A program made the translations under genes and the position numbers. Shown piece by piece: positions 1 to 9,493 of a stretch of DNA of 64,000 nt (position 1 is its first letter; each line of letters starts with the position of its first letter). The DNA comes from Denitrobaculum sp965225735 (GTDB lineage Bacteria; Pseudomonadota; Alphaproteobacteria; Kiloniellales; Kiloniellaceae): assembly GCA_965225735.1 (NCBI GenBank), contig CBDDBN010000008.1, forward strand, positions 1-64,000, read 5' to 3'. A model generated the notes under the pieces. It saw only the letters and a program-made list of their open reading frames with translations, did no database searches and was not told the DNA's origin.

Positions 1-1
1 C

Positions 2-460
2 GACCCGGGGGCGGCTGAAATGGCGCATCAGGCGGGCGAGGGGGCTGAGATTGAAGTCAAGCTGGGGTGCCGCTACGGCTCACCTGACAAAGAGCCTCTG
101 GAGGTCGCAGCGACGGTATTAAAGCTCGGTGACGGCCGCTTTGAGGGCACGGGCCCTTTCTACAAGGGGGCGCGCATGGAGCTTGGGCCTATGGCCCTTT
201 TGTTGGTCGGCGGTGTCAAAATCGTCGTTGGATCCCGTCAGCTGCAGGCTGCGGACCAGGAGATCTTCAGGCACCTCGGTGTCGAACCTGCCGAGATGGC
301 GATTTTACTACTGAAATCCTCGGTTCATTTCAGAGCCGACTTCGAAAAGATCGCGGAAGAAATCCTCATCGTCGCGGCGCCCGGTCCCAACGTGATCGAC
401 AATGACCTTCTGACTTTTGAAAAGCTGCGCCCAACTATACGTCGCATGCCAAAAGGATAG
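2..460 (+). CDS. MlrC-type M81 family metallopeptidase, C-terminal part (5' end outside window)
   Basis: The frame is open to the left edge of the window, so this is the last part of a longer gene and the Met at base 20 need not be a start. The visible part resembles the C-terminal domain of microcystinase MlrC-like proteins: a glycine-rich stretch after DPG, then a segment rich in LG and DG, then a KSSVHFRADF segment followed by an APGP turn, which is the typical family ending. MlrC-like proteins are zinc metallopeptidases, but the metal-binding N-terminal domain lies outside the window, so activity cannot be judged. The gene converges with the rhomboid gene, with 27 bases between them and no obvious terminator. 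The assignment rests on motif memory alone. Confidence 0.7.
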   Translation, partial: DPGAAEMAHQAGEGAEIEVKLGCRYGSPDKEPLEVAATVLKLGDGRFEGTGPFYKGARMELGPMALLLVGGVKIVVGSRQLQAADQEIFRHLGVEPAEMAILLLKSSVHFRADFEKIAEEILIVAAPGPNVIDNDLLTFEKLRPTIRRMPKG

Positions 461-487
461 TCTAACAGCTTGTTACAAAACGCTTGT

Positions 488-1255
488 TCAGTCGTTTCGG
501 CTGCGGGCACGCTTGGGGTTGAGATCCCGGGAATAGGAATGCAGCTCAACGCCCTTCGGCGCTTCGTGCGGCACGATATCCAGATGAGACTTGTGCCGGA
601 AGGTTTTCACGAGTAGCGCCCCGGCGATGAAACCGCCGATATGTGCCCACCAGGCCACGCCGGCCACGGCGGAATCCGAGTTAAAGGCCGCAACGATCTG
701 AAACAACATCCAGAGCGACAAAACCAGATAGGCGGGCAGGTAGACGGGAAAGATGATGATCGGCACCAGCAGCCTGGCTTTGGGGTAGAGCACAAAGTAT
801 GCCCCCATGACGCCGGCAATCGCACCGCTCGCGCCAATGATCGGTGACTTCGAGCCTGGATCGATCACGACCTGACTGAGCGCAGCCAGAATGCCGCATA
901 TCACATAGAACAACAGATATCGGGTGTGCCCCATGGCGTCTTCGACATTATCGCCGTAGACCCAAAGCACCAGCATGTTGGCGAAGAGGTGCATAAAGCC
1001 GCCATGCAACAGGGTATAGGTGACCATCGACAACACCGTCGGAACACCGCTTCCGTTCACACTGTCGAACGGCGCGCCGATCAGCCAACTGGGCGTGACC
1101 CCAAAAGAGGTAATGAGAATATAGGCGAGCGTCGGCGTAGCGATGTACTGGACCGCAAAAACGACGATACAGAAGCCAATGATCGTCCAGTTAACCCAAG
1201 GATGGGGCAAGCGAATGCGCGGATTTTGGTCGTCCAGGGGAAGGATCAGGGGCAT
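488..1255 (-). CDS. Rhomboid family intramembrane serine protease
   Basis: A 255-residue polytopic membrane protein with the rhomboid core. The HGGFMHLFANM segment (residues 84-94) is the conserved His/Asn region of transmembrane helix 2. GASGAIAG has the catalytic Ser at 143, and WWAHIGGF has the catalytic His at 205. Helices are visible near residues 23-45, 85-105, 112-130, 140-158, 165-190 and 200-215. Rhomboids cleave substrate helices inside the cytoplasmic membrane; the substrate here is unknown. The ATG is preceded by AGGGG at good spacing. The hydrophilic tail of about 40 residues is cytoplasmic by inference. Transcription is convergent with the MlrC-type gene. Confidence 0.92.
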   Translation of the reverse strand: MPLILPLDDQNPRIRLPHPWVNWTIIGFCIVVFAVQYIATPTLAYILITSFGVTPSWLIGAPFDSVNGSGVPTVLSMVTYTLLHGGFMHLFANMLVLWVYGDNVEDAMGHTRYLLFYVICGILAALSQVVIDPGSKSPIIGASGAIAGVMGAYFVLYPKARLLVPIIIFPVYLPAYLVLSLWMLFQIVAAFNSDSAVAGVAWWAHIGGFIAGALLVKTFRHKSHLDIVPHEAPKGVELHSYSRDLNPKRARSRND

Positions 1256-1306
1256 CGCGGTGCCCCTGCGTTTCCCGGCAAACTATGCAGCGCAGATCGC
1301 TTGTGG

Positions 1307-2083
1307 TCAGGCATCCGCGAGTTCGCACCAAACCGGCGTGTGATCGGAGGGGTTCTCCTTACCCCGCGGCTCCCGATCAATTTCGCAGCGGACCAGCCGG
1401 TCTGCCGCCTGAGGCGAAAGCAGCAGATGATCGATCCGAAGACCATTGTCGTGATCGAAGGCCTGACCGTAATAATCCCAATAGCTGTAGACATGACGTT
1501 CGCTGTGCAGGCTGGCCCAGGCCTCGGTATAGCCAAGGTTCAGCAAAGCCCTGAATTCCCGCCGTGATTCAGGGCGACAAAGCGCATCGTCCTGAAACTT
1601 AATGGCGTCATACGCGTCGTCATCGCCGGGAATGATGTTGTAGTCGCCGCCGAGCACAACTGGCGTTTCGCTTTGAAGAAGTTCCGCCGCATGTTTACGG
1701 AGCCGTTCCATCCAACGAAGCTTGTAGGGGAATTTCTCGCTGGCGACGGGATTGCCGTTGGGAAGATAAAGGGCGGCGATCCGGACGCCGAAGGTCGTGC
1801 CTTCGACGTAGCGCGCCTGCTCGTCGCTGTCATCCCCTGGTAGGCCGATCAGAACGTCTTCAATGGGTTGGCGGGACAGCATCGCCACGCCGTTGTAGCT
1901 CTTCTGGGAGGTGACGGCGACATTGTAGCCGGCCGCCTCGATCTCCAGGCGCGGGAACTTCTCTTCGACACACTTGAGTTCCTGCAGCAACGCCACGTCG
2001 GGCTTGGCTGTTTCCAGCCATTCCAGCAGGTTCGGCAGCCGTTTATTGATCGAATTGACGTTCCAGGTCGCTATCTTGACCAT
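1307..2083 (-). CDS. xth: Exodeoxyribonuclease III (AP endonuclease, EEP family)
   Basis: Cytoplasmic DNA-repair nuclease that incises at abasic sites and trims 3' ends. The protein opens with MVKIATWNVNS, the family N-terminus, so I chose the ATG at 2083 rather than the in-frame TTG at 2095. The metal-binding Glu lies in LLQELK (about residue 35), the catalytic Asp/Asn in GGDYN (about 146), and the C-terminal SDHTPVW supplies the Asp-His pair. The length of 258 residues is normal. The gene lies downstream of erpA on the same strand, but a strong terminator separates them, so it is probably transcribed on its own. Confidence 0.95.
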   Translation of the reverse strand: MVKIATWNVNSINKRLPNLLEWLETAKPDVALLQELKCVEEKFPRLEIEAAGYNVAVTSQKSYNGVAMLSRQPIEDVLIGLPGDDSDEQARYVEGTTFGVRIAALYLPNGNPVASEKFPYKLRWMERLRKHAAELLQSETPVVLGGDYNIIPGDDDAYDAIKFQDDALCRPESRREFRALLNLGYTEAWASLHSERHVYSYWDYYGQAFDHDNGLRIDHLLLSPQAADRLVRCEIDREPRGKENPSDHTPVWCELADA

Positions 2084-2109
2084 ATGCCCCCGCAAAACAT
2101 GCCCGCATC

Positions 2110-2136
2110 AAAAATAAAGGCCGCCCGCAGGCGGCC
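2110..2136 (-). terminator. Rho-independent terminator of erpA
   Basis: Read on the minus strand, a 7-bp GC stem (GGCCGCC/GGCGGCC, four-base loop) at 2119-2136 is followed by TTTATTTTT. It lies downstream of the erpA stop and upstream of the xth start, so it should separate the two genes. Confidence 0.8.
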
Positions 2137-2192
2137 CGTTCCGCATTCTCTCTCGCCCAATCGCATTGAGTAGGATCGATACTGCGGGCGAA

Positions 2193-2549
2193 TTATATCG
2201 AAAAGGAAGAGCCGCAGCCACAGGAGGCAGTGGCATTCGGGTTGGTGATTCGGAAAGAAGCGCCGATCAGATCCTCGACGAAATCGATCTCCGCCCCGCC
2301 CAACAGTTCCAGCGAAGTCTCGTCTATCACGACTGACACGCCGTCACGCTGAAAACGCCGATCGTCCTGATTGACCCTATCGTCAAAGGAAAAGCCATAC
2401 TGGAAGCCCGAGCATCCGCCGCCAGAGACCGCGACCCGCATCATCAGGTTCGGCTGCTCTTCCTGCTCGATCAGCCAGGCAATCCGCTTGGCCGCCGAGG
2501 CAGAAAGCGTGACTTCAGGGCTTTTGACGACATCCAGGACGTCGCTCAT
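2193..2549 (-). CDS. erpA: Iron-sulfur cluster insertion protein, A-type carrier
   Basis: A 118-residue A-type Fe-S carrier that delivers clusters to apoproteins. The three conserved cysteines are present: GGGCSGFQYGF in the middle and the C-terminal CGCG followed by SSF. The start at 2549 is favoured over the upstream in-frame Met because GGAGG lies eight bases before it. The neighbours xth and dgt/argS reproduce a common alphaproteobacterial arrangement. ErpA and IscA are hard to separate by eye; the SCGCGSSF tail and the context favour ErpA. The gene ends in a strong terminator and is divergent from dgt, leaving about 220 bases for both promoters. Confidence 0.9.
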   Translation of the reverse strand: MSDVLDVVKSPEVTLSASAAKRIAWLIEQEEQPNLMMRVAVSGGGCSGFQYGFSFDDRVNQDDRRFQRDGVSVVIDETSLELLGGAEIDFVEDLIGASFRITNPNATASCGCGSSFSI

Positions 2550-2773
2550 TCCATTTCCTCCGATACAAGGCAGCATCAATTCTGATGGTCACTATAGCAC
2601 CACCAAAATAGCAGCAAAATCTACTGATTCGTTATTTAGGTGAATCTCGCCCGCTGTCAATTCGGTTCCTGTTTCAGCGGAACGGACGAAGAGGTCGGGC
2701 AATCTTGTGAAAATCGCACTTTTCCGAGGTTCCGACGTTGCCTTTTGTCACATCCTGCCGTTAGTGTCCGCCC

Positions 2774-3964
2774 ATGTTGGATACCGCCGCGAATCTGGCG
2801 CCTTATGCCTGCGATCCCGCCAAAACCCGCGGGCGACTGGTCGACGAGCCCGAGAGCCCGACCCGGTCCTGCTATCAGCGCGACCGGGATCGCGTCATTC
2901 ACTCGGGCGCCTTCCGGCGGCTTCAATATAAAACCCAGGTTTTCGTCTATCATGAAGGCGATCACTTCCGGACCCGTCTCACGCATTCCATCGAAGTGGC
3001 CCAGATTGCCAGAAGCATCAGCCGGGCGCTCGGTTTGAACGAAGACCTCGCTGAAGCCATCGCTCTGGCGCATGATCTGGGACACACGCCTTTCGGTCAT
3101 GCCGGTGAAGATGTTTTGGGCGAGGAGATGGCGCCTTATGGTGGCTTCGATCACAACATCCAAACCTTTCGTATCCTGACGGACCTGGAACACCGCTATG
3201 CGCGCTTTCGCGGCTTGAACTTGAGCTGGGAAACCCTGGAAGGTGTGGTGAAGCACAATGGACCGCTCGAGGGTCCGAACGCGAGCGAGAAGGAGCGCAA
3301 GAAGGGCGGGGCGGGTCCTTTTGTCACCGAGTTTTGCCAAAAATTCGATCTTGAGGTTGATACCTTCGCTGGCCCGGAGGCTCAGGTCGCCGCCCTGGCC
3401 GACGATATTGCCTATAACAACCATGATATCGACGATGGATTGCGGGCCGGTCTCTTCACAGTTGAAGACCTCGAGGATATTCCCCTGGTCGGACCGACCT
3501 TTGTGAAGGTCGCGGAGACTTATCCGGGAATCGACTCTACCAGCTTGATCCACGAGTCGGTGAGGCGGCTGATCGACAGGATGGTTAACGATCTTCTCGC
3601 CGAAACCCGTACCCGGCTGAAAAAAGCCGCACCTGCGTCGCCCGCCGATGTCCGTGCGCTCGATCATCCGGTCGTTGCCTTTTCCGAGGAGATGAGGGAA
3701 AACGAGCGCGTTCTCCGGTCATTCCTCTTTTCGCGCATGTACCGCCATCGGCGCGTGATGCGGATGACCGGTGAAGTCAAAGCGGTTGCCAAAGAACTAT
3801 TCCGACATTATCAGGCCAATCCTTCCGCCTTGCCCGATGAGTGGCGCAACGAGACGGGTGGGCTCGACGAAAAAGGCGCGGCGCGCCTGATCGCGGATTA
3901 TATCGCCGGCATGACCGACAGATTTGCAATGCAGGAACACGCCCGGCTGATTGGCGCAGAATAG
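2774..3964 (+). CDS. dgt: Deoxyguanosinetriphosphate triphosphohydrolase-like HD protein
   Basis: A 396-residue HD-domain dNTP triphosphohydrolase that converts dGTP (or other dNTPs) to the nucleoside and tripolyphosphate. The metal ligands are visible: His71 in RLTHSIEVAQ, and His100-Asp101 in AHDLGHTPFGHAGE. The N-terminal segment with SPTRSCYQRDRDR and HSGAFRRLQ is typical of the type-2 (non-E. coli) Dgt subfamily. No good ribosome binding site precedes the ATG at 2774; I kept it because similarity to the family begins soon after. The gene is followed after 23 bases by argS and probably starts the long plus-strand housekeeping block. Confidence 0.93.
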   Translation: MLDTAANLAPYACDPAKTRGRLVDEPESPTRSCYQRDRDRVIHSGAFRRLQYKTQVFVYHEGDHFRTRLTHSIEVAQIARSISRALGLNEDLAEAIALAHDLGHTPFGHAGEDVLGEEMAPYGGFDHNIQTFRILTDLEHRYARFRGLNLSWETLEGVVKHNGPLEGPNASEKERKKGGAGPFVTEFCQKFDLEVDTFAGPEAQVAALADDIAYNNHDIDDGLRAGLFTVEDLEDIPLVGPTFVKVAETYPGIDSTSLIHESVRRLIDRMVNDLLAETRTRLKKAAPASPADVRALDHPVVAFSEEMRENERVLRSFLFSRMYRHRRVMRMTGEVKAVAKELFRHYQANPSALPDEWRNETGGLDEKGAARLIADYIAGMTDRFAMQEHARLIGAE

Positions 3965-3987
3965 CGATCGGTTAGAAATTCAAGAAT

Positions 3988-5742
3988 ATGAACGTTTTCA
4001 AATCCTTCAGAGAGTCTGTTCTCTCCGCGCTTGGAGAGATGCAGAAGACCGGCGATCTGCCGAACGATCTCAGTTTTTCGCGGGTCTCCGCCGAACCGCC
4101 GCGCGACCGCAGTCACGGCGATATTGCCACCAACGCGGCCATGGTTTTGGCTAAGCAAGCGGGCCAAAAGCCGCGCGATCTTGCTGAAAAGCTGGCGGAA
4201 CGCCTGCGCGCTGTCCCTTCCGTTGTAAATGTGGAGATCGCGGGGCCGGGCTTTATCAATGTGTCCTTGGCGGATGATTTTTGGCGCGACTGCCTGCGCG
4301 ACATTTTGAAGGCCGGCACCCACTACGGGGATTCCGACATCGGTCAGGGCCAGACGGTCAATGTGGAGTTCGTCTCCGCGAACCCGACCGGTCCGCTCAC
4401 CGTGGGACATGCGCGGGGCTCCGTCGTGGGCGATGTCCTGGCTTCGCTAATCGAAAAGGCCGGATACGACGTCATCCGTGAGTACTACATCAATGATGCG
4501 GGGGCTCAGGTGGATGTTCTCGCCCGTTCGGCTTATCTCCGCTATCGGGAGGCCTTGGGCGAGGATATCGGAGAAATTGCCGAGGGTTTTTATCCTGGTG
4601 AGTACCTTAAGGATGTTGGTCAGGGACTAGCGGCGCGGGACGGCCAAAAGTGGTTGGATGAGGCAGAAGATGCCTGGTTGCCTGAAGTCCGCCGTTTCGC
4701 CATCGATGCCATGATGGACCTGGTCCGCGCTAACCTTGCAGCGCTTGGCGTCAAACACGATATTTTCTCTTCGGAACGTGCACTGGTCGAAAACGGTGGT
4801 GTTGAAGCTGCGATCAAGACCCTTGAGGATCGCGGGCTTGTCTATGTTGGCGTCCTGGAGCCGCCTAAAGGCAAGAAACCTGACGATTGGGAACCGGTGC
4901 CGCTCACGCTTTTTAAGGCGACCGAGTTCGGTGACGATGTCGACCGGCCGCTGTTGAAGTCCAACGGCAACCTGACCTACTTTGCCAACGATATCGCTTA
5001 TCATCTTGATAAGTACAAACGTGGCGGCAAAACCATGATCAACGTCTGGGGGGCAGATCACGGTGGATACGTCAAGCGTATGCAGGCAGCCGTAGCTGCC
5101 TTGACCGGCGGCGAAGGTGTGCTGGACGTCAAGATCTGCCAGCTCGTCAAGATGATGCGCGGCGGTGAGGTGGTGAAGATGGCAAAGCGAGCCGGAAACT
5201 TCATCACTCTGGAAGATGTGATCGACGAGGTCGGTAAGGACGTCGTGCGCTTCATCATGCTGACCCGTAAGAACGATGCGCCTCTGGATTTCGATCTGGA
5301 GAGCGTCGTCGAAATGAGCCACGAGAATCCAGTTTTCTACGTCAACTATGCCTATGCACGTACGCGCTCGGTGATCAAACTGGTAAAGGAAGAGTTTCCG
5401 GACCTGGCACTAGATGATGTATCTTTGGAAGGATGTGATCTCAATTTGTTGACCGACTCGAAGGAACTTGCTGTCATCAAGTTGCTGACGGAATGGCCCA
5501 GGCTTGTTGAAAGCGCAGCTGAAGCGCATGAACCGCATCGGGTGGCGTTTTACCTTCATGATCTGGCTGCGTCGTTCCATGGATATTGGCAGGCAGGGAA
5601 ACAGAATCCGGCGTTACGCATTGTCCAGTCAGGCCAAGCCGATTTGACACAGGCTAGATTTGCGTTAGCTCGATCAGTCGCCTTGGTGATCGCATCAGGA
5701 CTGGAGGTCTTTGGCGTCACGCCGGTCGAGGAAATGCGTTAA
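3988..5742 (+). CDS. argS: Arginyl-tRNA synthetase
   Basis: Class I aminoacyl-tRNA synthetase that charges tRNA-Arg. The N-terminal tRNA-recognition domain is followed by SANPTGPLTVGHARGS, with the HIGH-like signature near residues 138-142. KMAKRAGNF at about 397-405 stands in for KMSKS. The C-terminal anticodon-binding domain (from about 460) ends in the usual PVEEM. The length of 584 residues is normal. The stop codon TAA shares its last base with the ATG of the SPOR gene, so the two are probably translationally coupled. Confidence 0.97.
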   Translation: MNVFKSFRESVLSALGEMQKTGDLPNDLSFSRVSAEPPRDRSHGDIATNAAMVLAKQAGQKPRDLAEKLAERLRAVPSVVNVEIAGPGFINVSLADDFWRDCLRDILKAGTHYGDSDIGQGQTVNVEFVSANPTGPLTVGHARGSVVGDVLASLIEKAGYDVIREYYINDAGAQVDVLARSAYLRYREALGEDIGEIAEGFYPGEYLKDVGQGLAARDGQKWLDEAEDAWLPEVRRFAIDAMMDLVRANLAALGVKHDIFSSERALVENGGVEAAIKTLEDRGLVYVGVLEPPKGKKPDDWEPVPLTLFKATEFGDDVDRPLLKSNGNLTYFANDIAYHLDKYKRGGKTMINVWGADHGGYVKRMQAAVAALTGGEGVLDVKICQLVKMMRGGEVVKMAKRAGNFITLEDVIDEVGKDVVRFIMLTRKNDAPLDFDLESVVEMSHENPVFYVNYAYARTRSVIKLVKEEFPDLALDDVSLEGCDLNLLTDSKELAVIKLLTEWPRLVESAAEAHEPHRVAFYLHDLAASFHGYWQAGKQNPALRIVQSGQADLTQARFALARSVALVIASGLEVFGVTPVEEMR

Positions 5743-6869
5743 TGCCGTCCGACGGCCGCTCTGACTATCACCAACGGTTTGAGCGGGCATTGGAAGGTCT
5801 GCGCGCCGGTCCGGGCGGCCGAACAGCCGCCGCAGATCCGGCGGGAGTGCAAGCGGGTCGGGACACCGGCCAAGACCAGGGAATGGAAATGGACGATTTT
5901 GTTCAAGACACCGCGGAGATGGAGCGCGATCTTCGCCGCCGCTCGCGATTGCTTCCGGTCGGTATCGCCTTGATTTTGTTGTCAGCTTTCGGCGCCGCCA
6001 TTTGGTTTGCCTTTGCAGCGCCAAGTGTTTCGCCAGACGGACAGCAGACTGTGGAGCTCATTCAGGCGGACCCAGAACCGGTCAAAACAAAACCCGAGGA
6101 TCCGGGCGGCATGCAGGTTCAGCATCAGGACAAGCTGATCCTGAACCCTGACCCTGAAAAGCCCCAGGTGGAGCGGCTGTTGCCGCCGCCGGAAGCGCCC
6201 GTACCCGTGAAGGCGCCGGTTGAAGAAACGCAATCCGCTGAAAGCGTTGTCGGTGAGGAAAGCGCGCCGCCCGTTATCGTGACCAATGAGACTGAGACCA
6301 GCTCTTCGCGTCTCGAAGAAGGCGGAACAGCCGCTGAGGAAGCCGCAGAGGCCGTAGGGAATGCAGCAGCCGCCGCCAGCAATGTTGCGGATGAGGCGGA
6401 AAATGTAGCTTCTCAAGTCGCTGAAGAGACCGAAACTGCTCTCAATAGCGCCGCGGCAAACGCCCCAAACACAGCCTCAGAAACCAAAGCAGTGGCGCCC
6501 TCGCCACCAAAGGAAGCCGCAGTGGCGCCAAAGCCGGTGGCGAAACCCAAACCCATCGCGAAGGCTCAGCCTGTCGCCAAGGCGCAGCCGGTTGCACAAG
6601 TCGCTCAGGTCCCAACGGACAGCGGCTATGTCCTGCAGCTGGCCTCTTTGCGCAGCGAAAAAGACGCACTCGGCGAGTGGGGGCGCATTCAACGCCAAAA
6701 CAGCAATTTGCTTTCGCAGATGAAACCCATTGTCGAAAAGGCAGATATCGAAGGGGTGGGGACGCGCTATCGCCTGCAGACCGGTCCTTTTCCGACCAAG
6801 GCGACGGCACAGGATCTTTGTGCGCAACTTAAGGCCGCCAAGCAGGACTGCCTGGTTAAACGCCGCTGA
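5742..6869 (+). CDS. SPOR domain membrane protein
   Basis: A 375-residue single-pass membrane protein: about 70 cytoplasmic residues, one helix at about 71-93, a long low-complexity periplasmic linker rich in Pro, Ala, Glu and Lys (including short KPKPIAKAQPVAKAQPVA repeats near 265-285), and a C-terminal SPOR domain at about 296-375. SPOR domains bind denuded glycan strands at division septa, so a role in septal peptidoglycan metabolism is likely (inference). It overlaps argS by one base and is followed after five bases by nagZ. The linker is expected to diverge quickly between strains. Confidence 0.9.
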   Translation: MPSDGRSDYHQRFERALEGLRAGPGGRTAAADPAGVQAGRDTGQDQGMEMDDFVQDTAEMERDLRRRSRLLPVGIALILLSAFGAAIWFAFAAPSVSPDGQQTVELIQADPEPVKTKPEDPGGMQVQHQDKLILNPDPEKPQVERLLPPPEAPVPVKAPVEETQSAESVVGEESAPPVIVTNETETSSSRLEEGGTAAEEAAEAVGNAAAAASNVADEAENVASQVAEETETALNSAAANAPNTASETKAVAPSPPKEAAVAPKPVAKPKPIAKAQPVAKAQPVAQVAQVPTDSGYVLQLASLRSEKDALGEWGRIQRQNSNLLSQMKPIVEKADIEGVGTRYRLQTGPFPTKATAQDLCAQLKAAKQDCLVKRR

Positions 6870-6874
6870 TCGCT

Positions 6875-7903
6875 ATGAAATCTCTGCCTGACGATACCTC
6901 CGCCATCATATTCGGCTGCGAAGGCACGGTTCTGAATGATTGGGAGCGCGATTTCTTCGCCGACGCCAATCCCTTCGGTTTCATCCTCTTCAAGCGGAAC
7001 TGCGAGAGTCCCGAGCAACTACGCCATCTGACCTACGATCTGCGCGAAGCCATTGGACGTGAAGACGCGCCGATTCTTGTGGACCAGGAAGGCGGACGGG
7101 TAACGCGCCTGAAACCGCCGCACTGGCGGGCTGCGCCCGCGCCTGGGCGGCTGGGCGCTTTACTCGAGAGTGATCCCAAGGCTGCCGATGAAGCTGTCAG
7201 GCTCAACACCGGTCTCTTGTCGGCCGAACTGCGGGATGTCGGGTTGGATGTGAACTGCATTCCATCGCTGGATCTGGCGTTCCCTGGGGCGCACGACGTC
7301 ATTGGCGACCGTGCCTTCGCCGCCGCACCCGAAGCAGCCGCGCGGCTCGGCAAGGTCTGCGTGGAGACCTGCCTGGCGGCGGGCGTTATGCCTGTGATCA
7401 AGCATATTCCCGGGCATGGCCGCGCGACAGTCGACAGTCATCTTTCCCTGCCAGTGGTTGAAGCATCTCTCGAAGAGCTCAAGGCGACGGATTTCGCGGC
7501 TTTTCGCCCTCTGGCCAACTGTCCCTGGGGGATGACTGCCCACGTCGTCTATACGGCTATCGATCCTGACAGGCCCGCCACACAGTCGCCGAAGGTGGTG
7601 GAAGAGATCATCCGAGACCATATTGGCTTTGACGGCCTGTTGCTGTCGGACGACCTCTCCATGGAGGCGTTGGATGGTAATTTGGGACAGCGCGCCGCCG
7701 CCGCCATGGCGGCAGGATGCGATATCGCCTTGCACTGCAACGGAAAACGCGAAGAGATGCAGGCCGTCGCGGACAATGCGCCGAGGATGAGCGATAAAGC
7801 GCGGGAACGGGCAGCGGCTGGCGCGAAGCGTCTCGGAAAACCGGGAGACTTCGACCGCGAGGAAGCCGCGAAGCGTTTGGAAGAGCTCTTAGCAGCGCTT
7901 TAG
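6875..7903 (+). CDS. nagZ: Beta-N-acetylhexosaminidase of cell-wall recycling (GH3)
   Basis: A 342-residue cytoplasmic glycoside hydrolase family 3 enzyme that removes GlcNAc from GlcNAc-anhydroMur peptides during peptidoglycan recycling. The GH3 signatures are visible: VDQEGGRVTRL near 69-79, KHIPGHG at 176-182 with the flexible loop that carries the NagZ His/Asp pair (RATVDSH), and SDDLSM at 258-263 with the nucleophile Asp. There is no signal peptide, as expected for NagZ. It sits five bases after the SPOR gene, which links it to cell-wall work. Confidence 0.95.
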   Translation: MKSLPDDTSAIIFGCEGTVLNDWERDFFADANPFGFILFKRNCESPEQLRHLTYDLREAIGREDAPILVDQEGGRVTRLKPPHWRAAPAPGRLGALLESDPKAADEAVRLNTGLLSAELRDVGLDVNCIPSLDLAFPGAHDVIGDRAFAAAPEAAARLGKVCVETCLAAGVMPVIKHIPGHGRATVDSHLSLPVVEASLEELKATDFAAFRPLANCPWGMTAHVVYTAIDPDRPATQSPKVVEEIIRDHIGFDGLLLSDDLSMEALDGNLGQRAAAAMAAGCDIALHCNGKREEMQAVADNAPRMSDKARERAAAGAKRLGKPGDFDREEAAKRLEELLAAL

Positions 7904-7942
7904 GAAAGTTAGCCCGTTCAGAGGCGCGTTGAGGAACAGGTT

Positions 7943-8623
7943 TTGGATCTTTCGGCAATACTGCATGGCATTTCGATTTACGCTCTGCCAGTCCTCTTAG
8001 CCATCACCCTACACGAAGCGGCACATGGCTACGCAGCCTGGAAACTCGGCGATGATACCGCCTATCGCCTGGGTCGGGTCAATTTCAATCCTCTGAGGCA
8101 TATCGATCCATTTGGCACCGTAATCCTGCCGGCTATGCTGATTTTCACTGGCGCTCCGTTCCTGTTCGGGTGGGCTAAACCCGTACCAGTGCGCTTCGAC
8201 CGGCTTAGGAATCCAAGACGCGACATGGTGCTTGTGGCTGCGGCCGGGCCGGCTTCCAACCTGCTCCTCGCCACCATCTCAGGATTACTGCTCAATTTCG
8301 CCGATCTTTTACCGTTCACTATAACCGAGTGGGCCGAAACGACATTGAGAGTCTCTATTTTTGTCAATTGTTTGCTGGCGGTTTTTAACATGATTCCCTT
8401 GCCGCCTTTGGATGGAGGCAGGGTGGCAGTCGGCCTCCTGCCGTATCCACTGGCAATCCGGCTTGCGAGAGTGGAACGCTTTGGGTTTTTGATCCTCATT
8501 GCGGCTATTCTGATTCCCAGTCTCACGAGCGGTTTCGGCTTCGACTTCAACATCATCGGTTGGATTATCTGGCCACCCGTCGAAGCACTGATGTCTTTCT
8601 TTTTTTCGCTTGGCGGAATTTAA
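7943..8623 (+). CDS. Site-2 protease family zinc metalloprotease (M50)
   Basis: A 226-residue polytopic membrane protein with the M50 core. HEAAHGYAAW, about residues 24-33, contains the HExxH zinc site, and PPLDGGRV near 152-159 supplies the third ligand. There is no PDZ domain, which places it with the short bacterial site-2 proteases rather than RseP. The start is a TTG preceded by GAGGAACAGG; the protein begins just before the first hydrophobic segment, so no earlier start is needed. It lies between nagZ and scpA, and its substrate is unknown. Confidence 0.88.
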   Translation: MDLSAILHGISIYALPVLLAITLHEAAHGYAAWKLGDDTAYRLGRVNFNPLRHIDPFGTVILPAMLIFTGAPFLFGWAKPVPVRFDRLRNPRRDMVLVAAAGPASNLLLATISGLLLNFADLLPFTITEWAETTLRVSIFVNCLLAVFNMIPLPPLDGGRVAVGLLPYPLAIRLARVERFGFLILIAAILIPSLTSGFGFDFNIIGWIIWPPVEALMSFFFSLGGI

Positions 8624-8674
8624 TGCATATTGTGATGCGAATCGCGCGTACACACGACATCTAGCGGGGCAGAG

Positions 8675-9493
8675 GTGTCCACGGAACAAGAAACAGCGGA
8701 AGCGCAGGACAGCTTCGAGGAAGATTCAGGGCTTCAGCCAAAACGTGGCGACGGCCTGATTCTGGACCTTGACGGCTACGAGGGGCCGATTGACGTTCTG
8801 CTGCAGCTCGCACGGGATCAGAAGGTCGATTTGACCGGTATCTCGATCCTCGCGTTGGCCGACCAGTATCTTGAGTTCGTGCGCGAGGCCCGCAAGGTCC
8901 GGTTGGAACTGGCGGCCGATTATCTCGTCATGGCCGCCTGGCTGGCTTATCTCAAATCGCGTCTTATGCTGCCGGAGCCTGCAGGCGACGAGGAGCCCAG
9001 TGGCGCCGAGATGGCCGCGGCTCTGAAGTTTCAGCTGCAACGCCTTGAAGCCATGCAGAAAGCCGGCAAAATGCTGGTTGAGCGGCCAAGGCTGGGGCAG
9101 GGGATCTTTGCGCGCGGCGAACCCGAGCAACTGCGCGTCGAGACCACTACGACGTTCGATGTTTCCCTTCTCGAGCTTTTACGGGCCTACGCCAAGAACC
9201 GCGTCCGCAACGAAGTCTCCAGCTTGCATATACAAGCAACAGAGCTTTACACGGTCGATGACGCGCTTCAGCGCTTGACTTCCTTACTTGGCAGCTCGCC
9301 CAACTGGAAAACCCTCAGCTCCTTCCTGCCGGACGACCTTCTGGACCCGCTCGTGCGGCGCTCGGCAGTGGCGACCACCTTTGTCGCTTCCCTCGAACTC
9401 TGCCGGGAAGGCAAACTACAGATCCGCCAAGACGGAATGTTTGGAACCATTTACTTCCGTGGCGTCGAAGAAGATACCCGAGACCGCTCATGA
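8675..9493 (+). CDS. scpA: Segregation and condensation protein A (SMC kleisin)
   Basis: A 272-residue kleisin of the SMC-ScpAB condensin. The N-terminal segment with LDGYEGPIDVLLQLARDQ and the region ending in MAAWLAYLKSRLMLP are diagnostic; the C-terminal winged-helix part binds the SMC head. The start is GTG at 8675, behind a GGGGCAGAG sequence. The ATGA at the end overlaps the scpB start by four bases, indicating coupled translation. No smc gene lies in this window. Confidence 0.95.
   Translation: MSTEQETAEAQDSFEEDSGLQPKRGDGLILDLDGYEGPIDVLLQLARDQKVDLTGISILALADQYLEFVREARKVRLELAADYLVMAAWLAYLKSRLMLPEPAGDEEPSGAEMAAALKFQLQRLEAMQKAGKMLVERPRLGQGIFARGEPEQLRVETTTTFDVSLLELLRAYAKNRVRNEVSSLHIQATELYTVDDALQRLTSLLGSSPNWKTLSSFLPDDLLDPLVRRSAVATTFVASLELCREGKLQIRQDGMFGTIYFRGVEEDTRDRS

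Noticed and set aside
926..1567. 213-codon plus-strand frame opposite the rhomboid and xth genes
   Set aside because: It lies antisense to two well-supported genes, and its composition (many Arg, Gly, His) is that of a shadow frame.
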